A stretch of DNA of 5,110 bases from Deinococcales bacterium (GCA_025359705.1 JANYFS010000174.1:1-5110), one strand, 5' to 3'; positions 1-5,005 are shown, counted from the first letter of the stretch. Numbers and translations: made by a program. The notes: a model not told the origin generated them from the letters alone.

Positions 1-144
1 CCGCTCGAGTGGCATTTGATCCTGCGGCGCTCGAGTTCTTGGAATGCCCCGCAGACATTGGCGGGTTATCATGTGGACATGGAACGATTTTCGCTCGAGC
101 CTGAAACCGACCTCATTCATTTGACCCTATGGGGTTTGCCGTGA
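1..144 (+). CDS. 3' end of unidentified gene upstream of parA (possibly ThpR/2'-5' RNA ligase-like)
   Basis: An open frame runs from the window edge for 47 codons to a TGA at 142-144. Three in-phase features suggest it is real: it is uninterrupted, its stop overlaps the GTG start of parA (GTGA arrangement typical of coupled genes), and it carries three CTCGAG sites like its neighbours. The visible C-terminus has LEW near its start, then LRRSSS, then YHVDMERFSL. The spacing of Trp, Leu-x-x-Ser and Tyr before an aromatic-Ser-Leu ending loosely resembles the last strands of 2H phosphoesterases of the ThpR (RNA 2',3'-cyclic phosphodiesterase) family, including the Thermus member as I recall it. 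The two catalytic HxT motifs would lie outside the window, so the identity is a weak inference. It does not resemble the C-terminus of RsmG (GidB), the gene often found before parA. Confidence 0.55.
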   Translation, partial: PLEWHLILRRSSSWNAPQTLAGYHVDMERFSLEPETDLIHLTLWGLP

Positions 145-911
145 AGATCATTGGAATTGTCAATCAGAAAGGGGGGGTCGGTAAGACCACCACCGCCGTC
201 AATCTATCGGCGTATTTGGCCTTGAGCAAGCGGCGGGTACTGCTAGTGGATCTCGATCCGCAGTGCAATGCCACCAGTGGTTTGGGCGCACGAGAAAGTA
301 AAGAAGGGGTTTATGAAGCGCTGGTCAACCCCTCGAGACTGCTCGAGTTGATCATTCCCACGGGTCAGGCCAACTTGGATCTATTACCAGCCACCCCCCA
401 ATTGGCGGGTGCAGGGGTAGAACTTGCCGAGGAGCCTTATGCTTTGCGGGAATTATTGTGGAGCTTGGATAAAGGTGAGAATGGGGCAGCCAAATACGAT
501 TTGATTTTGGTGGACTCTCCGCCCAGCTTGGGGCCGCTGACGGTCAATGTGCTGTGTGCCGCCCACGCCCTGCTGATTCCATTGCAGGCCGAATACTATG
601 CCCTCGAGGGGGTAGCGGGTCTGCTCGAGAGTGTGGAGCGGGTTAAGGCGGGCCTACATCCCGATTTGGCAGTGCTGGGCATGGTGATCACTATGCTGGA
701 TGCCCGCACCAATTTGGGGCAGCAGGTGGAACAAAATGTGCGGGCGCACTTTGGCGAGCAGGTTTTTTGGAGTGTAGTTCCGCGCAATGTGCGCCTTGCC
801 GAAGCCCCCAGCTATGCCAAACCGATCAACCAATATTCCCCGATGTCTACGGGGGCCGAAGCATACCGCCGTTTGGCGGAGGAGGTTCTGCAACGTGTCC
901 AAAAAATCTAG
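141..911 (+). CDS. parA: Chromosome-partitioning ATPase ParA (Soj)
   Basis: This is a 256-residue ParA/MinD-superfamily ATPase. It binds DNA non-specifically in the ATP-bound dimer form and works with ParB on parS sites to segregate replicated origins. The deviant Walker A KGGVGKTT lies at residues 10-17, with the signature lysine K10. The A' motif is LLVDLDPQ (34-41) and Walker B is LILVDSPPS (121-129), where D125 is the acidic residue. The later block RNVRLAEAPS is characteristic of Soj proteins. There is no N-terminal helix-turn-helix, so it is the short chromosomal type rather than a plasmid P1/F type. The GTG at 141 is preferred over the ATG at 129: family proteins start at this point, the GTG overlaps the upstream TGA, and GGGG at 131-134 is a weak ribosome site. 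The 3' end overlaps parB by 17 bases. Seven consecutive G residues (172-178) lie inside the P-loop codons. Confidence 0.96.
   Translation: MKIIGIVNQKGGVGKTTTAVNLSAYLALSKRRVLLVDLDPQCNATSGLGARESKEGVYEALVNPSRLLELIIPTGQANLDLLPATPQLAGAGVELAEEPYALRELLWSLDKGENGAAKYDLILVDSPPSLGPLTVNVLCAAHALLIPLQAEYYALEGVAGLLESVERVKAGLHPDLAVLGMVITMLDARTNLGQQVEQNVRAHFGEQVFWSVVPRNVRLAEAPSYAKPINQYSPMSTGAEAYRRLAEEVLQRVQKI
878..886 (+). promoter_or_regulatory. Ribosome binding site that fixes the parB start
   Basis: GGAGGAGGT inside the end of parA is an excellent Shine-Dalgarno match. It sits 8 bases before GTG 895, so it supports that codon over the in-frame ATG at 787, which would add 36 non-family residues. It implies translational coupling of parA and parB. 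Confidence 0.85.
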
Positions 912-1740
912 TTTGGGAAGAGGCTTGGATGCCTTGTTGGGAAACAAAATTGTTTTTACTAGTGAAACCGTGCAGCGCCTGACCTTGGCCCAGATTCGCC
1001 CCTCCAATCTGCAACCCCGCCATCATTTCGACCAAAATGCCTTGGATGAACTGGCCTTGAGCATTCGGGAAAAGGGGATTTTGCAACCGCTATTGGTGCG
1101 CCCCGTGGCGGATCATTTTGAATTGGTAGCAGGCGAGCGCCGTTACCGCGCCGCAGGAATGGCGGGTTTGACCGAAGTTCCCGTGCTGGTCAAGGATCTA
1201 ACTGACCGCGAAGCCCTCGAGATTGCGATTATCGAGAACCTGCAACGCGAAGACCTCAACCCCGTGGAAGAGGCGATGGCCTATGCCAAGCTGATCGAAA
1301 ACGGCATGACCCAAGAAGCGGTAGGGCAGGCGGTGGGTAAAAACCGCAGTACGGTTGCCAATTCGCTACGCTTACTGAATTTGCCGAAAGAGGCACTGGA
1401 CAAATTGGTGACAGGCGAACTGAGTTCGGGCCACGCTCGAGCGATTCTGGCAATGCCCGAAGTGGACCGCGTTTGGGGACTCGAGCAGATTTTGACCCTC
1501 GAGCTGAATGTACGCCAAGCTGAAACCCTCAGCCGCGAACGCAAACCCCCACCCCCCCTGCCAAAGGAACCCAAAACCCCCAAAGAGAGCAACTTTCACC
1601 CCCTCGAGCTGGATCTCAGCCGCTCGTTTGGCACTCGAGTGCGGATTTTGGGTTCGCAGCAAAAAGGCAAAGTCGAGCTAAGTTTTGCTTCGCCCGAAGA
1701 ATTGCAAACCTTGCTCGAGCGTTTGGGATACGAAGCGTAG
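895..1740 (+). CDS. parB: Chromosome-partitioning protein ParB (Spo0J), parS-binding CTPase
   Basis: This is a 281-residue ParB, the usual chromosomal length. Family proteins bind parS, hydrolyse CTP, slide as a DNA clamp and stimulate ParA. The N-terminal LGRGLDALLG (7-16) is the conserved ParA-activating tail. The CTP-binding domain shows LQPRHHF (39-45), GERRYRAA (80-87) and ENLQREDLNP (114-123). A helix-turn-helix follows at about 138-160 (MTQEAVGQAVGKNRSTVANSL). A proline-rich linker is encoded by runs of five and seven C residues near 1546-1558. The C-terminal dimerisation domain ends in LLERLGYEA, as in Thermus Spo0J. The start at GTG 895 gives the expected MSKKSSLGRGLDALLG opening and has a strong ribosome site. 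It overlaps parA by 17 bases and is co-transcribed with it. No good parS consensus was found in the window. Confidence 0.96.
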   Translation: MSKKSSLGRGLDALLGNKIVFTSETVQRLTLAQIRPSNLQPRHHFDQNALDELALSIREKGILQPLLVRPVADHFELVAGERRYRAAGMAGLTEVPVLVKDLTDREALEIAIIENLQREDLNPVEEAMAYAKLIENGMTQEAVGQAVGKNRSTVANSLRLLNLPKEALDKLVTGELSSGHARAILAMPEVDRVWGLEQILTLELNVRQAETLSRERKPPPPLPKEPKTPKESNFHPLELDLSRSFGTRVRILGSQQKGKVELSFASPEELQTLLERLGYEA

Positions 1741-1747
1741 CTTCGTA
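1729..1747 (+). other. Hairpin across the parB stop codon
   Basis: TACGAAG (1729-1735) pairs with CTTCGTA (1741-1747) around a five-base loop containing the TAG stop. Five T residues follow at 1754-1758, six bases after the stem. It could help stabilise the mRNA end or act as a weak first terminator, but the gap before the T tract makes it a poor intrinsic terminator. The better terminator is at 1801-1829. Confidence 0.4.
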
Positions 1748-1800
1748 GAAGCGTTTTTCGTTTCACATGCAGTAATTCTGATCGAGCGTTTTCAAAAATA

Positions 1801-1829
1801 AAAAATCCCGCGATATTAGCGGGATTTTT
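1801..1829. terminator. Bidirectional intrinsic terminator between parB and the vanW-like gene
   Basis: AAAAATCCCGC (1801-1811) and GCGGGATTTTT (1819-1829) form an 11-bp perfect stem around the seven-base loop GATATTA. The GC-rich core is flanked by an A tract and a T tract, so both strands give a stem followed by U residues. It lies between the convergent parB and vanW-like genes, 60 bases after parB and about 35 bases after the vanW-like stop. It can therefore end both transcripts. Confidence 0.9.
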
Positions 1830-1864
1830 TGGTTTGGATGTTTTTGGCTCGAGTTTCTCGAGTT

Positions 1865-3142
1865 TTAGGCGGGGGGAACCCCGTCCGAACCTGGTGCGGG
1901 AATGGAGGGTGTTGGGGCGCTCGAGGGGATCTTTTTAGGATCTAAATTCTTAGGATCTGGATTCTTGGGGGTGGCTCGAGGGGCTGGAGTGGGGCCAACT
2001 TTGAAAATATTGGGCCAAGGTACATAAACACTGCGTAGGGTTTCGGATTTGACGACTTTTCCGCTTGTATTTTTGAAGGTACGGTACACCACTACGGTTG
2101 CGCCAGGCACGGCCCAATCCACTTGATCTTTGGCCCCTACCCGCATATTGTGGTCAAAAATGTATTTGTCGGGGGGAGAGCGGCGGCTTGCCAGCAGCAC
2201 GGGGCCAGTTACCGAAACCTTTTCGGCACGGGGCGAACCAAATGCCTGTACCTCGAGGCGGCGGCGACGGTCATTCCAAGTGGTTTGGAACCAAATGCTG
2301 CCGCCGGTGTCGTTGGTAAATTTGAGGTCTTGGCTGGGTTGGTAGATGGTGGCATCCAGGCCCAGCGGCGAGTAATAAGAAACTTGGTAACGGTGGTTGC
2401 GCCGCTCGAGGATGGGTAAGCCCGCAGTGTAAAGCGCTCGAAACACCGTAGTGGAGACTTGGCAAATCCCGCCGCCCACCCCTGCTTGGGTCTGATCCCC
2501 CGAGATGACCAAGCCTTCGACAAACCCCGTGGCACGGTTGATTGGCCCCACCATCTTATTAAAGGAAAACACTTTTCCCTCAAACAAGGTGTCATCAAAA
2601 TGACCCGCCCCCACATGGATATTGGTCATTCTGGCCCGAGTGCTGCCTCTATAGCGGGTGATTCCTTCGCCAATGTGACCCAAAATTCCCCTCGAGCGGA
2701 AAAACTCGAGGGTGCGAAAGGGTTGCTTTTCGCTGAAGACCACTTTGACTTGGCCCTTGGCAGGGTCGGTCAGAACTTGGGATAACGCGCTATAGGTAGC
2801 CTCGAGGTCAATGTTCCAACCGTTTTGCTGTACCGCTTTCCAGCCTGCTTCGGTGCGCTTGAAGCGGACATTTTGTGGGTCATGCTCGAGGGTTTTGGCC
2901 CAACGGCTCAGGTCGTTTTTCAGATTGTCGCTGACTTTTCCAGCTTGGCGCAGCATATCGGAGCGTGCTTGGCCCAACTCGAGGATTTTGACCACTTCTT
3001 GGTTGGACAGTTGCCCGCCAATCATTTGTGGGACTTTGGCGTAGAAAACGATTTGGATGGCTTTGCCCAAAGGTGGGATACTGGAGGCAGCAAGGGCGCT
3101 TGAGCTGCACAGGGTTATGAGGATCAACAGGCGTGGATACAT
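1865..3142 (-). CDS. Secreted VanW-family protein with YoaR-like and G5-like regions
   Basis: The 425-residue product is predicted to be exported. Its N-terminus MYPRLLILITLCSSSALA has a basic residue, a hydrophobic core and an ALA-type cleavage site near residue 18. Residues about 88-135 resemble the YoaR/PG_binding_4 region found before VanW domains. The VanW domain spans about 165-300, with MTNIHVGAG, VFSFNKMVGP and the hallmark GVGGGICQVSTT (221-232), then AGLPILERRNHRYQV and GLDATIYQP. Residues about 335-382 look like a G5-type beta segment, and 383-425 form a Pro/Lys-rich tail with a five-residue repeat. VanW is named from vanB-type vancomycin-resistance clusters, but its biochemical role is not established. 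An envelope or peptidoglycan role is inferred, and there is no sign of a resistance cluster here. ATG 3142 was chosen because the signal peptide begins there. The alternative ATG codons at 3169 and 3160 lie inside a palindrome. No start has a strong ribosome site. Confidence 0.9.
   Translation of the reverse strand: MYPRLLILITLCSSSALAASSIPPLGKAIQIVFYAKVPQMIGGQLSNQEVVKILELGQARSDMLRQAGKVSDNLKNDLSRWAKTLEHDPQNVRFKRTEAGWKAVQQNGWNIDLEATYSALSQVLTDPAKGQVKVVFSEKQPFRTLEFFRSRGILGHIGEGITRYRGSTRARMTNIHVGAGHFDDTLFEGKVFSFNKMVGPINRATGFVEGLVISGDQTQAGVGGGICQVSTTVFRALYTAGLPILERRNHRYQVSYYSPLGLDATIYQPSQDLKFTNDTGGSIWFQTTWNDRRRRLEVQAFGSPRAEKVSVTGPVLLASRRSPPDKYIFDHNMRVGAKDQVDWAVPGATVVVYRTFKNTSGKVVKSETLRSVYVPWPNIFKVGPTPAPRATPKNPDPKNLDPKKIPSSAPTPSIPAPGSDGVPPA
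1935..1964 (-). repeat. 15-bp tandem repeat in the proline-rich tail of the VanW-like gene
   Basis: TTAGGATCTAAATTC (1935-1949) is followed directly by TTAGGATCTGGATTC (1950-1964), two copies differing at two bases. On the minus strand they encode KNPDP and KNLDP, a five-residue unit in the low-complexity tail. The 15-base period keeps the frame, so copy number could vary without harming the protein. Confidence 0.75.
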
Positions 3143-3151
3143 GGCTCGAGT

Positions 3152-3169
3152 ATGCCACATATGCGGCAT
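3152..3169. promoter_or_regulatory. 18-bp palindrome just upstream of the vanW-like start (candidate operator 1)
   Basis: ATGCCACATATGCGGCAT is palindromic in eight of nine base pairs, the exception being the A3157/C3164 pair. It ends 10 bases before the chosen ATG of the VanW-like gene. A second copy of the same half-sites lies at 3211-3224, which favours a protein-binding site over chance. The regulator is unknown, and no clear -35/-10 pair for this gene was found on the minus strand. Confidence 0.5.
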
Positions 3170-3210
3170 TTTTGGTGTTTGGAAGGTTCCTTTGTCTTTT
3201 TTTAGGTTAT

Positions 3211-3224
3211 TGCCGCATGTGGCA
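3211..3224. promoter_or_regulatory. Second palindrome related to the one at 3152 (candidate operator 2)
   Basis: TGCCGCATGTGGCA is palindromic with one mismatched pair (G3215/T3220). Read on the minus strand it is TGCCACATGCGGCA. That is the same as the core of the first palindrome (TGCCACATATGCGGCA) minus two central bases. The two centres are 57 bp apart, in opposite orientation, in the divergent region between the vanW-like gene and fabH. Confidence 0.45.
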
Positions 3225-3307
3225 TTGGCCCGTTCCTGTTTTTGCTCAACAAGTTGCGCCCAATCGCTCGAGCCTGCCCAGGGCCATACAAGTCCGCCTA
3301 AAATTGA

Positions 3308-3336
3308 TTGACTGAACGGTCAGACTATGATATATT
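3308..3336 (+). promoter_or_regulatory. Sigma-70-type promoter for fabH
   Basis: TTGACT (3308-3313) and TATATT (3331-3336) are separated by 17 bases, and each matches five of six consensus positions. An overlapping alternative is TTGATT (3304-3309) and TATGAT (3326-3331) with a 16-base spacer. The predicted start site is near 3343, giving a leader of about 107 bases before fabH. Confidence 0.7.
3312..3323. promoter_or_regulatory. Palindromic operator overlapping the fabH -35 box (TetR-like)
   Basis: CTGAACGGTCAG has inverted CTGA/TCAG arms around a central CG and overlaps the end of the -35 box and the start of the spacer. A repressor bound here would block RNA polymerase. The CTGA-N-CG-N-TCAG form resembles sites bound by TetR-family regulators, several of which control lipid genes in bacteria including Thermus. 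The specific regulator is inferred only by analogy. Confidence 0.5.
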
Positions 3337-3366
3337 GACGATAGATCGAAGCCATAAAAGTGAGAT

Positions 3367-3390
3367 GTAAACGGTTGGGTTCTAGTTTAC
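3367..3390 (+). other. Inverted repeat in the fabH leader
   Basis: GTAAAC (3367-3372) and GTTTAC (3385-3390) are perfect inverted repeats around a 12-base interval, within the predicted untranslated leader. The stem is short and AT-rich, so it is a weak RNA hairpin. It could equally be a protein site. No known riboswitch class was recognised in the leader. Confidence 0.3.
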
Positions 3391-3438
3391 GCTTAATCCT
3401 CAAGCCATACTTCAGACGAGTAAAATACTAAATAACGC

Positions 3439-3444
3439 AAGGGG
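3439..3444 (+). promoter_or_regulatory. Ribosome binding site of fabH
   Basis: AAGGGG lies five bases before ATG 3450 and supports that codon as the start, in agreement with the family N-terminus. Confidence 0.7.
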
Positions 3445-3449
3445 TAATC

Positions 3450-4430
3450 ATGGGAATCGGCATCACCGCTGTGGGGGCGTACCTGCCCGAAAAAATAGTG
3501 TCCAATGCCGATCTGGGGCAGTTTTTTGAAACTTCCGACGAGTGGATCGTTAGCCGCACAGGAATTCGCAACCGGCGGGTGGCAGGCGAACACGAATATA
3601 GCTCGAGCCTGGGGATTAAAGCGGTGCAAAATCTGCTCGAGCGGTATCCAGAGGCGCTAGGCGGGATCGATTTGGTGATGTGCTGCACCAGCACCCCCGA
3701 TGCGCGGTTTCCATCTACTGCCGCGCTGATTGCCCAAGAAGTGGGTTTGGTCAAAGTTCCTGCTTTCGATTTGGCAGCGGCCTGCGCGGGCTTTTCCCAC
3801 GGTTTAAACGTAGCTAATGCCCTGATCGCCGCTGGGCAACACCACAAAATTTTGCTGATTGGGGCCGAAACCATGTCCAAGATTTTAGATTGGCATGACC
3901 GCACCACTGCGATTTTATTTGGCGACGGCGCGGGCGCAGTGATCCTCGAGCGGGTTCCCAAGCCGTATGGCATTGAATCTTTGGTGCTGGGTGGCGATGG
4001 TGCGGGCGGTTCTCTGCTGTATGCGATGGATTTGGCAGATCGCCTACCCACTTTGGAGGGCTGTAATCCCAAGCTGACCCAAAACGGACGTGAAGTGTTT
4101 AAATTTGCAGTCCGCACCGTTCCCGAAGCGGCCCTGCAAGCGCTCGAGAAGGCGGGTTTGACCGTGGCGGATCTGGACTTTCTGGTTCCGCACCAAGCCA
4201 ATATCCGCATCATCGAAGCGGCAATGGAGCGCCTCAAATTGCCAAGTGAGAAAGTGGTGGTCAATCTGGATCAGTACGGCAATACCTCGGCTGCCAGCAT
4301 TCCCATTGCCCTTTCAGAAGCCCTCGAGACGGGGCGGATTCAAACCGGAAACCGTGTGATGTTGGTGGGTTTTGGTGGGGGTTTGTCGTGGTCTGCGGTT
4401 TTGATGAAGTGGTATAACTCAGAAAAATAG
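3450..4430 (+). CDS. fabH: Beta-ketoacyl-ACP synthase III (FabH)
   Basis: The 326-residue product is a full-length KAS III. It condenses an acyl-CoA primer (acetyl-CoA or a branched starter) with malonyl-ACP in the cytosol, the first condensation of type II fatty-acid synthesis. The catalytic triad is visible: C112 in AAACAGF, H248 in VPHQAN and N278 in QYGNTSAASIP. Other conserved blocks are TSDEWIVSRTGIRNRR (28-43), with the CoA-contacting W32 and R36, FGDGAGA (157-163) and GFGGGLSW near the C-terminus. It is transcribed away from the vanW-like gene from a promoter with an overlapping palindrome, so repression by a lipid-sensing regulator is plausible. In Thermus and Deinococcus, as I recall, fabH is followed by fabD, fabG, acpP and fabF. 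Here it is followed by repeat-rich non-coding DNA, so the gene is isolated or the contig changes there. The substrate preference cannot be read from the sequence. Confidence 0.97.
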   Translation: MGIGITAVGAYLPEKIVSNADLGQFFETSDEWIVSRTGIRNRRVAGEHEYSSSLGIKAVQNLLERYPEALGGIDLVMCCTSTPDARFPSTAALIAQEVGLVKVPAFDLAAACAGFSHGLNVANALIAAGQHHKILLIGAETMSKILDWHDRTTAILFGDGAGAVILERVPKPYGIESLVLGGDGAGGSLLYAMDLADRLPTLEGCNPKLTQNGREVFKFAVRTVPEAALQALEKAGLTVADLDFLVPHQANIRIIEAAMERLKLPSEKVVVNLDQYGNTSAASIPIALSEALETGRIQTGNRVMLVGFGGGLSWSAVLMKWYNSEK

Positions 4431-4446
4431 ATTGGTTTTCTGTTAT

Positions 4447-4465
4447 CCGTTTTCCGTTTTCCGTT
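4447..4465 (+). repeat. 7-bp tandem repeat (CCGTTTT)
   Basis: CCGTTTT occurs twice in tandem followed by a partial CCGTT, starting 17 bases after the fabH stop. It is pyrimidine-rich with no coding potential. Confidence 0.8.
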
Positions 4466-4551
4466 AAGAGCGTGACCCATTCGTTACTCTGGGAAATGCC
4501 CTAGAAGTTAATCTCGAGTAATCATCTCGAGCCTGTTCTTAAATACAGTCC

Positions 4552-4588
4552 TGAAATAAAGTTTTGAAATAAAGTTTTGAAGAAAGTT
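4552..4588 (+). repeat. 13-bp tandem repeat (TGAAATAAAGTTT)
   Basis: Two perfect copies (4552-4564 and 4565-4577) are followed by a degenerate partial copy, TGAAGAAAGTT (4578-4588). This is AT-rich non-coding DNA. Confidence 0.85.
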
Positions 4589-4671
4589 GGTAACTACTCA
4601 GCCTTCGCTATCCATGTCCAAATGCCTGACGCACCACGAAGAACACGAACGGCAAAACGAGTCGGTTTTCA

Positions 4672-4720
4672 AGCCCCAGGGTTTCACCCTGGGCTGATAT
4701 TCAACGGCCCCTACAGGGCC
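4672..4720. repeat. REP-like element with two hairpins
   Basis: Hairpin 1 pairs CCCAGGGT (4675-4682) with ACCCTGGG (4686-4693) around TTC. Hairpin 2 pairs GGCCC (4706-4710) with GGGCC (4716-4720) around CTACA. They are separated by 12 AT-leaning bases. This two-hairpin form, with its CAGGGTGAAACCCTG core, resembles dispersed extragenic palindromes seen in several bacterial phyla, some of which are moved by RAYT (REP-associated tyrosine) transposases. No transposase is in the window. Hairpin 2 directly abuts the end of the broken XdhC-type frame. Confidence 0.6.
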
Positions 4721-5005
4721 TCATGTATCGGCAAACCCACAATCTATCATTACATCAGACCTTGACTGCCCGAGATTGAACTCGAGGTTCTTCGCCTTCT
4801 CGGTCTCCATCACCTCGCGCGCCGCGTTCCAAACCTCGGCCTCGACGCACCCGCCTCCGACGGTCCCGACGATGGAGCCGTCTTCGCGAATCAGCATCTT
4901 CGCGCTTTCGAAACTGGGAATGGAGCCGTTCACCTGGACAATCGTCGCCAGCGCGCATTTTTGCCCGAGCCTGCGCAGGCGCACGAGTTCATCGTAGATG
5001 TCCAT
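4721..5005 (-). pseudogene. Truncated XdhC/CoxI-family gene (N-terminal part only)
   Basis: The 94-residue frame has a clear XdhC/CoxI N-terminal region: ALATIVQVNGSIPS (18-31), then KMLIREDGSIVGTVGGG (36-52) and CVEAEVW. Family proteins help insert or sulfurate the molybdenum cofactor of xanthine-dehydrogenase-type enzymes, and normally run to 200-380 residues with a C-terminal Rossmann-like domain. Family resemblance stops at about Q80 (position 4766). The last 14 residues look unrelated and reach a stop beside the REP-like element. The usual downstream CGG-type motif and the second domain are missing. Codons are G/C-ending (GCG, CGC, GAG, AAG), unlike parA or fabH, which use many TTG and GAA codons. 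The fragment therefore looks foreign, or joined by assembly. The ATG at 5005 has a weak GGGA eight bases upstream. A functional short protein is unlikely. Confidence 0.75.

Larger units (their letters stand above)
4431..4671. other. Repeat-rich non-coding DNA after fabH
   Basis: No convincing gene or strong intrinsic terminator is present. The stretch carries a 7-bp tandem repeat (4447-4465), two copies of ATCTCGAG 13 bases apart (4511 and 4524), a 13-bp tandem repeat (4552-4588) and the short motif CACGAAGAACACGAA (4635-4649), itself an imperfect 9-bp repeat. A 62-codon open frame from 4577 runs through the repeats and the following hairpins, so it is not counted as a gene. The style suggests decayed intergenic or inserted DNA. 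Confidence 0.7.
4..4786. repeat. Highly iterated palindrome CTCGAG, 35 dispersed copies
   Basis: By eye, CTCGAG begins at positions 4, 30, 94, 332, 342, 603, 624, 1216, 1436, 1480, 1498, 1603, 1634, 1714, 1848, 1857, 1920, 1975, 2252, 2405, 2691, 2705, 2801, 2885, 2978, 3145, 3267, 3602, 3636, 3945, 4143, 4323, 4513, 4526 and 4781. Chance at equal base frequencies would give about 1.2 in this length. In genes it is read as CTC-GAG (Leu-Glu), as xCT-CGA-Gxx (for example 1436 and 1634) and as xxC-TCG-AGx (for example 30 and 332). It also occurs between genes (1848, 1857, 3267, 4513, 4526). Protein coding therefore cannot explain it. Confidence 0.93.

Noticed and set aside
129..140. ATG at 129 as the parA start
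   Set aside because: It adds four residues outside the family N-terminus and has no ribosome site. GTG 141 fits the family and overlaps the upstream stop.
787..894. ATG at 787 as the parB start
   Set aside because: It would overlap parA by 125 bases and add 36 residues unlike ParB. GTG 895 has a strong ribosome site and the conserved opening.
1865..3142. Vancomycin-resistance determinant
   Set aside because: VanW domains are widespread outside resistance clusters, and no vanH, vanA/B, vanX or vanR/S-type gene is nearby.
3143..3169. ATG at 3169 or 3160 as the vanW-like start
   Set aside because: The extra residues would precede the signal peptide, and both codons lie inside the palindrome.
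3149..3177. Minus-strand promoter for a leaderless vanW-like transcript (CATACT as -10)
   Set aside because: The hexamer is a poor match, and the expected -35 position reads CACCAA, with no resemblance to TTGACA.
3057..3315. Small plus-strand frames between the vanW-like gene and fabH
   Set aside because: They overlap the signal-peptide region of the vanW-like gene and the palindromes, and their peptides look like out-of-frame translations.
4487..4504. Hairpin around CTGGGAAATGCCCTAG as a fabH terminator
   Set aside because: The stem is short and interrupted, and no T tract follows.
4447..4588. CRISPR array
   Set aside because: The repeats are 7 and 13 bases long and directly tandem, with no unique spacers of 25-40 bases.
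4577..4765. 62-codon plus-strand frame
   Set aside because: It crosses the tandem repeat, both REP-like hairpins and the end of the XdhC-type fragment, and has no family resemblance or ribosome site.
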